This document shows positions 12,101 through 36,190 of a stretch of 64,000 nucleotides of DNA, one piece after another. The stretch covers positions 21,886,001 to 21,950,000 of the forward strand of contig CM060731.1 in the NCBI GenBank assembly GCA_030704615.1. Direction: 5' to 3'. This DNA comes from Takakia lepidozioides (Eukaryota; Streptophyta; Takakiopsida; Takakiales; Takakiaceae). Both the position numbers and the translations under genes were made by a program. The stretch's first letter is position 1, and each line of letters begins with the position of its first letter. The notes beneath the pieces are model-generated. The model made no database searches. It was not told the origin of the DNA and saw only the letters and a list, made by a program, of their open reading frames with translations.

Positions 12101-13830
12101 AAGTGATCCATTTATAGTGGCGTTTTTGTGCTCTAGTTTATGTCATGTTGGATCGGCAATGTGCCGTCCTTTCTCACACAGATGTAGGTGAAAAGCTTCT
12201 ACAAAAGAGTTCTCAGCTTGGGCTTTCATGAGTCATACAAAGTATTGATTGAGAATAGTTTGTATATTGCAGGGACGTCTGCACCTGGAAATCCATATGT
12301 TGGTCAGTATCTTTGCTCAGGACTAATTTGGTCAAATGTGGGAATTGATTGAAACTGTTTCAGTTTTAACCTCGGAGCTGATGGAGTTTGCACCTAGTTC
12401 AAGACAGTGTAGAGCAATCTAGTCTGTGGAGGGTAAAAGCTTCTCTTAAGTCTAGAATTTTGGATACAACTGATGGGGGTGAGGGATTGTATGTGGCAGG
12501 CCCAACCTCTGCATCTCGAAGTGGGACGTCTCAGTCTACACCACGTAAGTCTCTATGCCTCGTCTCATTTGAGTCGAAGGTTGTCTATGGTCCCGAAGTT
12601 AATTAATTTGTGTCCCAAGGTTTTTCCCCCATGTAAATAAAAGTAGGATCAGTTGTAAACTGATATCTCATTGAAGAGACTGTATTCACAGGGTTCCCCA
12701 ATGGGTCGTACATTATTTGAAGAGCAATTTGCTCATTTATTTGAAAATAAATGTTAAGAATGAGAACTTCATTGTCAGACCTACGGGGATCTCCATAGCT
12801 TAATCAGCTAGATATGCTAGTCTGTGTGTCCCAGGACTCTCCGGATCTGAAACCCAACCTGCTCGGTCATCTTGTAATTCCTTCATCCTGTCCTGTTTTG
12901 GTCCAATCTTTCGTTCTCACTTGAGTTGATTGTGTTTTGTCTAGCATTTACTTTTTCGTAAATCTTGTCATGGGTAACAACGAGGCCTCATGCAAGATCC
13001 TGTATTTCAAGTGGATTTTACTGTGCTTTAATTTCATTTTTTGTAGAAATGTGGTTTTTGGTAGATTGGAAGGACAATCTTGGACTTCGAACTGTCTGAA
13101 GGAATTGATGGAAGGAGGTTCTGTCTTGCAGGGAAATCCTCTGGCGGAATGGGAGCTGACGAGGTTTTCCGAGCCGCTGGTAAGTAACTTTGAACCACCT
13201 CATGTAGTCATGGGTATTTTATGCATATTTTGTTGGTGGCAGTATTTGAAAGTAAACGTTCTATCTAAACCTGCCCTTCAGAATCTGATGTTGCCAAATA
13301 TCATGGTATACATGATTATATTGGTGCAGATCTATTGGATAGCTAGTTTCTCTTTGTTTTGTTTTCTTTTGAAGATGGACGATGTAATTTCTTTAGATCA
13401 GTTGCCTGTAGACTGAAGTGCCCATTTTGTTTATCGATTGTAGCATCATGGATCGATGATGCTTATCGATTGTAGCATCATGTAGCATGTCCTGCTTGAT
13501 GTTAGTACTAATTTGCTGATGATATTATGGCTGTTGATGATGATGATCTCAGGTATCCTTGATCCAACAACAGAAATTCCGGCAGACGACGGGTCAGGAG
13601 AAGTCGACAAGAATGAACTTCGAGCATGGTTGTATACCTTGGATGAGTACTCAACCAACCCAGCTGCCACTACTTTGGATGATCCCCTCGCATCTGTCAA
13701 TATTAATATAAATCCTGATGATAAATCCTTCAACATGAGTGCTGAAAGCCAACGGAATCAAATGAATCAAATGAGAAACATGAGAAGCGGCCCCAGAAAC
13801 CCCAGAGGCCCCAGAAACAAGAGATTTTAA
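156..13830 (+). CDS. Microexon-array gene, 3' part (repetitive Pro/Gly/Tyr-rich protein, unknown function)
   Basis: The 5' end lies outside the window. Exon starts seen: 156, 558 (60 nt), 1078, 1481, 1672, 1862, 2114, 2556, 2830, 3108 (36 nt), 3317, 3523, 3729, 3935, 4141, 4347, 4553, 4759, 4966, 5172, 5378, 5584, 5790, 5996, 6203, 6409, 6615, 6821, 7027, 7233, 7439, 7645, 7851, 8057, 8263, 11468, 11671, 11875 (all 33 nt unless noted), then 12273 (30 nt), 12500 (45 nt), 13132 (48 nt) and a last exon 13553-13830. Every exon follows an AG (cttcag, gttgcag), ends in G before GT (gtcagt, gtaagt, gtgagt), is a multiple of 3 and is phase 1 at both ends. Any subset therefore splices in frame. Each microexon encodes one repeat such as GPSAAPGNPYK or GTSAPAGNPYV. 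The C-terminus is a non-repetitive, EF-hand-like and basic region. I do not recognise the family. Expression is not shown by sequence alone. Confidence 0.72.
3841..6314 (+). repeat. Higher-order duplication, 6 units (1,237 bp)
   Basis: The six-unit block starting near 3841 is repeated with matching intron variants starting near 5078. Diagnostic variants recur exactly 1,237 bp apart: the ggcagttttttc intron tail (near 4032 and 5269), the gtgagt 5' splice site (4174 and 5411), the gatgattgg intron (near 4530 and 5767) and the extra T run (near 4860 and 6097). This is one block duplication on top of the 206-bp period. Confidence 0.85.
6409..6441 (+). other. Microexon with altered 3' splice site (GAG instead of CAG)
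   Basis: In this unit the acceptor reads ttcttgag rather than ttcttcag, while exon and donor are normal. The exon may be skipped or weakly used. Skipping is frame-neutral because the exon is 33 nt and phase-symmetric. Confidence 0.6.
8385..8400. repeat. Target-site duplication, left copy
   Basis: The sequence tgttttgttgtagatg (16 nt) immediately precedes the LINE insertion and is repeated exactly at 11384-11399. Confidence 0.9.
8401..8781 (-). pseudogene. LINE ORF2 C-terminal zinc-knuckle remnant
   Basis: Encodes the C-terminal CGQPEDNIHFLIHCPGY block, part of a C-x2-C-x7-H-x4-C zinc-knuckle-like motif that follows the RT domain in this family. It is fused directly to the pre-RT segment by the internal deletion. 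Confidence 0.8.
8862..9686 (-). pseudogene. LINE ORF2, region between endonuclease and reverse transcriptase
   Basis: Continues the endonuclease frame after the TGA. It matches the segment preceding the RT domain in the copies at 19.3 kb and 55.4 kb (for example WWTDEITLKIAKRRALYKEC and KLYWDKLYGEINSNHHGGN). The catalytic RT blocks are absent because of the internal deletion just downstream. Confidence 0.8.
9723..10757 (-). pseudogene. LINE ORF2 N-terminus, APE-type endonuclease
   Basis: The frame contains apurinic-endonuclease signatures: a QETW block for the metal-binding Glu and GDFNARVG near its end. The frame stops at a single TGA (9723-9725) and then continues in the same frame at 9686, so one substitution broke ORF2. 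A 69-nt (23-codon) tandem duplication, marked by EGFGTLNGLPILKVYSRR repeated twice, sits before the endonuclease domain (about 10440-10577). The nuclease cuts target DNA for target-primed reverse transcription in LINEs. Confidence 0.8.
10754..11059 (-). pseudogene. LINE ORF1-like fragment
   Basis: The open frame of about 100 codons reads into the endonuclease frame with a frame change at its 3' end (the stop overlaps the next frame). No ATG is visible at its start. It contains a short segment resembling an RRM-like or nucleic-acid-binding fold (VSCVVFGVNPRMDD), but I cannot assign a domain with confidence. Its position upstream of the endonuclease is where LINE ORF1 normally lies. Confidence 0.5.
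11384..11399. repeat. Target-site duplication, right copy
   Basis: Exact second copy of tgttttgttgtagatg, directly following the LINE 5' end. The intron of the interrupted array unit resumes here. Confidence 0.9.
11400..12010 (+). repeat. 206-bp array, remainder after the LINE
   Basis: Three more units (exons 11468, 11671 and 11875; spacing 203 and 204 bp) close the array. Homology to the unit ends near 12010. The following exons (12273 onward) are diverged like those at the 5' side. Confidence 0.88.
13132..13830 (+). CDS. C-terminal exons of the microexon gene (EF-hand-like tail)
   Basis: Exon 13132-13179 encodes a Gly-rich linker ending GADEVFRAAG, and the last exon 13553-13830 encodes the C-terminus to a TAA. 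The loop DDGSGEVDKNEL matches an EF-hand loop from position 2 on (Asp3, Ser5, Gly6, Val8, Glu12), but position 1 is Ala, so calcium binding is doubtful. The extreme C-terminus is Met/Asn/Arg-rich and basic (RSGPRNPRGPRNKRF). No family recognised. Confidence 0.6.
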
Positions 13831-15740
13831 ATGAGTGCAGCATGTAAATCTGACAGTCTTAGAGCTGGGGTGGTGCATCTTGTGTGCTATTTCAAAGCAA
13901 AAGGTAGTACTGCAAAGTCTGTAAGATAGTACTGCTGTGGCTTTTAGTAAGTCTGGTTAGTTAATGGTATTGTGGTTCATGCACCTCATTTTCCAGGATT
14001 ATGGCATTGTGATAGCCACTTGAATGTTTCTTCTGGTGACAATTTCTTTGATGTTTGTTTCTGGTGTGGTTTTTTCATGTGTGTTCTATCTGGGATGTCT
14101 CTCTTTCTTTTAAATGGCTTCTCCACTGTGAGTTTACTTAATTTATATAAAAAATTTATAATCTTTGTGTTTGACTAGGTGGCCTTCTATTTTCAGGCCG
14201 GTTCTTTGCCCCGGCGGTGTTTGGAGTGTGAGAAATCCCATTCCCTCCTTGGTTGGTTTATTCTTTCTTTCTCGCCACAGGCTGTGCAGGAGGCTAGTGT
14301 ACATTTGCTGTTAAGGGTGAACCATTCCACTTACAGACCATCAATTCTAATTCTCTCATTCATGCTCTCTCAGTTCAGCCCCATGCCAAAGCAAATCAAA
14401 ATACCCTGTAATTTTCAGATTTCAGTCATTGTTCAGTTCTCTTGAGAGACATGGGTGCTTGCACACAATCTCTACCAATGTCCACAAAATGCTGGATCCC
14501 ACAAATCTAGGTGCAGCAACTGGAGCCAGAGAGACTTGAATTTGAATCTGTGAAACGACATGCAATATGGCACTGATTGCGAATGTTTTGATGTGTTTTG
14601 CAAGCAGTCAAGCCAAACTCACTATACTCTCCAGATTGAAGTGCTGAGCAACCTAGTGCTTCTATGGAAGAGTATTTTCCAGCAGCTAGGTTCCTGAGAA
14701 GGATCTGCTTGGTCGGACTAAAAAATGTGTCCCCAAACATAGACATACACTCTAATACTTCCAATCAGGGGTACTAACCCCAGCAAAGTTCCGAGTCTGC
14801 AAGCTCAAGTTCTAGGAGTTGTGACATGTCTGGCTGGGGCATTGCTTATGTCTCTCTACAAGGGACCAGCTCTTGTAAGCTGAGGACTATCAACAGCTAT
14901 GCCTGGGTCTTTACTCTTTAGCCAACAAATGTGGAGACAGCAACAACTGAAGTGATGAACTCATCTCCACAATGGAGGGGATGCAAAATCAATAACAACT
15001 AGACAATAGGCATCTGGAGATGTGATTAGTAGAAAATTCAGTGCAGTAGACGTGACCTGCAATCAGTTCAATTACTCGGGAGGACAGTATACCTCTCACA
15101 AAGCAGTCTTAGGATCTTGTAGCAGCTCAGCTTCAATGCGTGTGCCTGATAGTAGCCCTCTTGCTAGCGAGGAACTTGAGCTCCCCATAGTAGTATGTGC
15201 TGGAGGTGGACTACAAGCTCATACATCCAGTGGAGTTAGCCAAGTGCAAGAATTGTCATCGTGGGGCCATTTCATCCCTAAAGTCGTGGGGGAATTGACG
15301 TTACATAGTGAAAGAGAGAGTAGGACCAGACCCGAAAAACCGCCCAAGAAAGGGGTCAATGCGAACACCCACAATCCTGCAGGCTCGGTTGAAGCAAGCC
15401 GACCAGCAATTCAACTGGCTTGGTTCTGTCACAATTACAGTTTGTGGGTCAGTGGAAGATATGTGATGAACCAAAATTTGTGAGGGTAGAGGGAGGGGGA
15501 AGAATGAGGTGAGTCTTAGGAGTAGAGAAGATGAAGCTTTAAAGCAAGCCAATTGGGCTTGCTTCCAATGCACGGTTCTGGGTGTGTGCTGGAGAGAGTG
15601 AGAGAAAGTTTTCAAGGTGAAGGTGAAATTTCTTTGATGGCATGCGTGAATTTAGATAGATGGATTCTAGAAGACCGTCGGGGTGAGGCTGTCACATATG
15701 TTGTACAGACTCTGGTCTCCTTGAGTGAGGTATTTTGAAG
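13831..15740. other. Intergenic region, 3' UTR of the microexon gene and ATG6 upstream sequence
   Basis: No supported gene. Short open frames here have no recognisable similarity and no coherent splice context. The first few hundred bases are likely the 3' UTR and the last few hundred the ATG6 promoter and 5' UTR. Confidence 0.5.
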
Positions 15741-30589
<14,849 letters not shown>

Positions 30590-31475
30590 GGCAATGGGTG
30601 TCCTTTATGCACTGGCATGGGATAAAGAACCTCGACTGGGACTCCATGATACTTTCATTGAAGAGTCTAGAGCAGCTCTACATTGGCCACACATATGGCA
30701 ACCAATATCCTCGGAGCATGGGATATTGAGAGTTGGGTTGTCAATCATGTCTTCCATTCCCATCTCCATGTTAATTTGACTCACAGTTCATGATTGTGTT
30801 TGTACTATTTGCGGGGATTCACTTGATCAATCAAGGCCATCCTCAAAAGTGCTCGAAGAAAAAGAGGCTCCTAGTAATTTGTCCACTCCCTCGGTCTCAG
30901 GTTGGTCTTCCAGTCTTTTGTTGCACTCGAAGGGCGATTGCTGGATGTTGAGTGGTGTGTTGGTTAGAAGGCAGGAGAGATGTCCCCTTCACTCTCTCCG
31001 AAGACATGAACGGATGCATTGCCATTCTAGAGTGAATGGGGCTCATCAGTTTTGATTCAGTACGCTTTTCAGCAAATGGAAACTTCTTTTATGTTTGGGC
31101 TTTCACCCATGCTACCAGAGTTAGTGAGCTGGGTTTTCAATCCTGTGTGTGGAGAGGGGAGTTGTATAGGAATGATAAGAAGATGGGTGTCCATGGAGAG
31201 CTAGAATGGATGGATATGATGAGTGAAACAAGTGCAAGAGGACCATAAGGGTTGTGCAATCTTGTTGATTTGGTATCACTAAGATCTAGGAGCATATTAA
31301 AATGCCTCTCCATCGGGTATTTTTTAGGAGCAAAAAGAAATATATTCCCTGAAGGTTGGGGTGAGAAACTATTTGGGAGGGGCATTGCTCCAAAGCACTG
31401 TCTATTATTCTTTCTGTCATGGTTTTAGTCATGGTTAGCTAGAAATGATTTATTTTTAGTTAATTAGGACATTAT
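30590..31475. other. ATG6 3' UTR and intergenic sequence
   Basis: Short open frames only, none with recognisable similarity. No further gene seen before the foldback element at 31476. Confidence 0.5.
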
Positions 31476-31630
31476 GGAAGATAATAGGAATAATGTAAGA
31501 ACTTAATGCACATGTGCAACCTATGACAGAATGGTACGCCGGCATGTCAAATCTTCCCCACCCTCTCTTTAGAGTGAGATGGAACTGAAGGAGTGTCAAC
31601 TTCTATTGGGGTTACACTGGGTTACACTAA

Positions 31631-31770
31631 GAGGTGTGTAACTCCACTTGGGGTTACATCGGGTTACACAACGAGGTGTGTAACGCCACTTGGGGTTACA
31701 TCGGGTTACACAACGAGGTGTGTAACGCTACTTGGGGTTACACGACGAGGTGTGTAACTCCACTCGGTGT
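31631..31770. repeat. 42-bp minisatellite
   Basis: Units begin gaggtgtgtaac at 31631, 31673, 31715 and, shortened, at 31747 (spacing 42, 42, 32). The unit is rich in gggttaca steps. A frame reads through as a 14-residue peptide repeat, but nothing suggests it is coding. Confidence 0.85.
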
Positions 31771-31884
31771 AACCCACACTTGGTCTCGAAATTTGACCAA
31801 GTCCAAATGTGGCCAAGTATAAAATGGACCAACCAGAATTACATGAAAAATTGGGGTTACAGAGGGTTACACTGACCGGGGTTA

Positions 31885-31980
31885 CACTGCCACAACCTCC
31901 CATTAGGAACTGAACCCAGAACCTTGCCGCCTCCATTGCTATCACCTTACCATCACACTACCCACCACAACTAGCAACAT
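31885..31980 (-). mobile_element. tRNA-derived SINE-like head
   Basis: On the minus strand, an A-box-like TAGTGTGATGGTAAG is followed by a B-box GGTTCAGTTCC at tRNA-like spacing. Confidence 0.45.
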
Positions 31981-32207
31981 GCTTGGATTCATAAGTATTT
32001 AATAGTGAAACCAAGATAATATGGGGTAGGGAGGATTTGACAGGGGGCCCGCCGGAGGAGCCCAGGTTGCCAGAATCCTGCGAAAGTACTGTCAGATCAC
32101 ACGCGTCCATTAAGTTCTTACATTATTCCTATTATCTTCCCATCTATGTTTTTATTTTGTTGGCATTGGAACTTCATCAATTTCATGTGTCAAGTGAGGT
32201 TCACTTA

Positions 32208-32772
32208 GAGCATCTCCATGGTGACACGGTACCTGCCCAAAAACGGCAATCTGGTCCTAGAAAGGCAGCGGGGCTTGCTCCACGGTTGCCTCAGCCCGGT
32301 AGAATTGATGCAAGCCCCGCCTCAAATCTGCCTCCCCCATGCACTTCTGCCAAACATAGAGGGACCCCGCCAACCACTAGACATTAAATTTGTGAGGTCG
32401 TCAACATGCCAAGATTGCAATGGAGGGAGGGGCTTGCCATAAATTTGTGAGTTCATGAGATATGATGTCCTCGGTCAACGCGCCAAGATTGCGATGGAGC
32501 CGCGGGGGCTATCTTGCCTTGGGGGCTATCTCTACTCTCCCAACCGCCTACATAGTGCCAACCAAACCTTTGCCCTGATAATTACCGTCACCCCTGTAAC
32601 CAGGGTATACTATGACGTTTGACGGGCTTGCCTCAGGGCTATCTTGCCACCTGGCTATCTACCGTCCCAACTGCGTACATAGTGCCAACCAAACCTTCCC
32701 CATAATAATTACCGTCACCTCTGTAACCAGGGTATATGATGTTTGAGGGGCCTGCTCACCGTGGAGATGCTC
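32208..32772. mobile_element. MITE with TTA target duplication (PIF/Harbinger-like)
   Basis: Terminal inverted repeats begin gagcatctccatggtga at the left and end tcaccgtggagatgctc at the right, flanked on both sides by TTA (32205-32207 and 32773-32775). The interior contains a tandem duplication of about 130 bp (from about 32520 and 32650, both with acatagtgccaaccaaacctt). No transposase. Confidence 0.78.
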
Positions 32773-33569
32773 TTAGGACGCGGAGTGGGTTTTCTCCGTG
32801 TGAGAGTTGGGAAGATTCATCCTCTTCTTCTTGAGCTTTTCTAGACCTCTTGCATTTCACATGATCAGTCAAAGCTCTATACTTCCTATCACCATTGCAT
32901 GACCGCTCTAGGGACTAGGGCTAGCTTTGAACTATTTGGCAAATTGGAAAGAAGAATGTGTAGCCTACAAATTGTTTGCGCGTGTTAGTCCTATTTATAG
33001 AGTATGCAGATAATGGCGTCTCGTAGTTGACAATACTGACACAATACTCTGTTCTCCAAAGTAAATGAATGACAAAATTATACATTAGAAAGAACCTATG
33101 ATTCTCCGCTACAAATAAGGGTCACGAATTGTGTGAGGAGCAGGATTGTGGCCTCCATTGATAAGCGGCTTCATTCTGTAATCAACTTCTACTACTTTGG
33201 GGCTGGCCGGCCATCTTGAGCTAGTGTTGTCGTCGTGTCTTACTTCTACATTTGTTTCACACATCACATGTTTTATCCTTCTTTGCCATTGATTGAACTT
33301 TGTAATTGCCGGATCAGACAATCTGGTGTTGAGGGCAACATCCGGGAAATAATTTCAGTTGAACCAGCCAGTAGCCGCTCATTCCCGGCAGCAATCGGCT
33401 AAGTGGGTTGGGCAGTCGGTGCTGCCCCTTAGTGGTAACTATACTCGGTCAATTTCTGAGATAATTTTTTTACAACCGGTAATATTCCTAATGATTTATT
33501 TTGTGTTCAGCTATAAATCCGGCCCTTATAAATATCAACCGGTTGACAACACAAGTGTCAAATGCACAA

Positions 33570-33770
33570 CAATAAGTAAATAATAATAATAATAAATAAT
33601 CACAACCAGTTTTAAGCAATTCAAACAAGTGAAGAACATTGTATCCTTATAGAAGTTGGACCTGTCAATGCCTTCAAACCACATGGAGGCCAAGAATTGA
33701 ACCCGCGTGGACAGGTGAGCTGTGATAGCAGGCAGCGAGCGCAAGCAGGCGTGGGGCTGGGGCTGCGAGA
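33570..33770 (-). mobile_element. Possible SINE (A/T-rich tail, B-box-like motif)
   Basis: A minus-strand GGTTCAATTCTT motif near 33690 lies upstream (in that orientation) of an AAT-repeat tail near 33580. The A box is poor. Weak assignment. Confidence 0.35.
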
Positions 33771-34650
33771 GCAACGTCCAGACTTAGTAGGGTTTGCCCG
33801 CGGCCCGCCCTCTTGAGTTCAATATTTTTTCACCTAAACGCCCTTCCTTGGATGTAACCCGGCCTGGCACGTTGGTTTCTGCCATGTGGTGGACTTCGAC
33901 GGCCATTTCTGTTTTTTGTAATATAAGAAGGGCCGGAATCCGTCCAGGCCTTGCCAACTAAGGCAGATTTCCTGTCTGTAATGAAATGGAAAGGCAAATA
34001 TCCTTCCTAAAAGTAGGGCACCCGGTTGATTTCCGCTTCAGCCATTTTTTCTTGAGGTTTCATATTTCATACGGAAATCTTTCGCACTAAAGAATTCCGC
34101 GCTCACGCTTATACTCAACTTTGAATTGTAGATTCGAGGACACAAGGGTGCCTCCCTTTCTTACCAAGGAATGTGCATGATCGCATGTACGCAGAGTTGG
34201 ATAAGGAATTGCCGGATACCAACATCTGGAATTCAGTCGGCTAGCATGTAACTGGCTTCCGGTTCTCCCCCTTGGTTTGTTGAGGGTCAATAAACATTTG
34301 TGGTACTTCAGCCAAAAATTCTCAAGTACTGTTCCACGAGGTAGTTTTTGAGCAGATTTTGGTGTAAAAATCTGGCATGCACACGTTTCAAGTTTTAACT
34401 TGTCCACTTTGGCAAAATCAGGCTCCTGATACTCACCTACTGGCATTTTTTGGCAAAATTTCGGGACTTTACGACTTTACCCCCATATTTTTTGTTTTTT
34501 TTTGCCAGAACGAGAAACACTATTCAATAATTCTAAATAAAGCTTCCAGGGCCAGACCCCTGTTCTCAAAAAAAATAAAAAATAAAAAATAAAACACTAA
34601 TTCGACTCCTGACGCACATGCCGTCAACATAAGTATTATGTATTAGGTAA

Positions 34651-34779
34651 GGGCCATTGGTCGCCACGTCACCTGGAATAATCTGCCGAAGAGCCAGCGA
34701 GCGGCGGCCCTTCGGCAGATTACCGACGTTCGCTGGATCTTCGGTAGATTATTCCACGTGACATGGCGACCAATGGCTG
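34651..34779. repeat. Foldback/MITE-like inverted repeat with 50-bp arms
   Basis: Arms 34651-34700 and 34730-34779 are inverted copies with about five mismatches (ccattggtcgcca in one, tggcgaccaatgg in the other). A shorter nested inverted repeat (ctgccgaa, ttcggcag) sits inside. Confidence 0.8.
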
Positions 34780-35035
34780 TTGCCTTCCGTAATTAGGAAT
34801 TCTCTCATAATGGAATGATCCAGAGTTCAACATCTGGACGTGAACAGCCTCTAGGAATTTTTATTTGATCTATATAGACATGGCAGGATAGAAAAGATTG
34901 AAGACAACTTGTGCTGGTAGAAGCGCTAGCATCAGATCACAAAAATTGATGCGGGCAAGTTGTAATGATACAAGACCCGACAGATTATAGGATATAATGT
35001 GACCACCGAAAGGCCAGAATTTCGAGCCAAAGCAA

Positions 35036-35124
35036 ATTACGTACTAGATAATGGCCACCGGGCGGACCCGGTGAGCGGCGGGGCCGCGAGCAGGGTCAAC
35101 TGGTGGCCATTATGGAACGTAATT
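35036..35124. repeat. Second foldback element
   Basis: The left arm (aattacgt ... ataatggccacc) and right arm (ggtggccattat ... acgtaatt) are inverted copies around a GC-rich centre. Confidence 0.7.
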
Positions 35125-35939
35125 GGAATAGGGGAGTATTACTCGGTCTACAAACCCAGATGTCGATATCAGAGCTAGGATAGCCAAGAAAAACGTGCCA
35201 CGTGGTGCAATGTGGCAAACTCCCTTGACAAGTGAAGGGCCAAACCCTGAGAAACCTTGGGTGGCAGCTGGAATACGACCCCATGTCCAATTACGTGACT
35301 TGGAACTCGGATTTGAACCCGAATCAGCGGGGTAGCAGCGAGTGTGTGGTGAGGGCGGGCCATGTGTTGGATGCTGAATCTATGGAATGTGGATAGGTTT
35401 ATACGTTACATGGTTCCACACGTGTGCCAGGACGCATGTGAATTATTGTTGGATTCCTCCCTGCAACAGGGTCAACGGGCATACACGTGGGACCGTCCTG
35501 ACCGTCCTGGCATTAAAATCTAGAAAGAGAGAACTGCATGGGGAGTCACCTGTGTTTTTTTTTCACTTTCCCAAAATCGCAGGCAGGGCGACATGTAGAT
35601 TCTACCCAACGCCCATGTGGGAGAATAACGAGGTGACAGAGCTGGAAAAGAGGCTATATTACAGGTGTCATATTTTTACAGGTCCACGTAGGACAAATCT
35701 GGCTCCTGGTATCTTACCAGGATTTTTCAGATTTAAGAAAAAAATCACTGCCGGGGATGGCCAAATTTTGAAGTTACAACAAAAAACAATCTTCCAAGAT
35801 AATAAATTTAATCCTTGAGTTAATGCAACCTTCGGGGAGGTAATCATATTTCACCCTAATAACACATGTGGGCCCACTGTCAGAGAAGTCGGTTCCTTGC
35901 GACAAGGCCAACGAGATTGATGGCATCTTAGTTGTCATC

Positions 35940-36190
35940 TATTTATTATTACTATTATTATTATTTATTTGTTTTTTTAGAAACAAAAGAAACCTGGGAG
36001 GGACAGCCCACAATTCAGGCCCTTGAGGAGGGGGAAAAATTAACCCCCTTTCATTTATGGGTCATGACACCTACAGGACAAACAATGCCCAGACTCATGA
36101 ACAATCCACACATAGGGGCAGGGCAGCGAGTTTGAACCCCCGAACTACATGGGCGTCACACTGTGCATTTACCAGCTACACTACCAGCCG
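35940..36190 (-). mobile_element. tRNA-derived SINE
   Basis: Minus strand: A box in ggtagtgtagctggtaaat, B box GGGTTCAAACTC about 50 nt downstream, a body of about 150 nt, and a 3' A-rich/AAT-repeat tail (35940-35985 on the plus strand). Typical SINE layout; no target duplication recognised. Confidence 0.6.

Larger units (their letters stand above)
31476..32140. repeat. Foldback element with perfect 33-bp inverted repeats
   Basis: Positions 31476-31508 and 32108-32140 are exact reverse complements, about 600 bp apart. Weaker inverted similarity continues inward (a TGACAG block in both arms). The interior holds a 42-bp minisatellite and a tRNA-like A/B-box segment. No target duplication was recognised. 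Probably a non-autonomous DNA transposon. Confidence 0.75.

Noticed and set aside
15022-15483. 153-aa ORF upstream of ATG6
   Set aside because: No similarity recognised and no splice context; probably chance.
31634-31822. ORF encoding repeated CNATWGYIGLHNEV peptide
   Set aside because: Product of the 42-bp minisatellite happening to be a multiple of 3. Lies inside a foldback transposon.
35387-35818. 143-aa ORF in the repeat-rich spacer
   Set aside because: Low-complexity composition, flanked by transposon debris, no recognisable domain.
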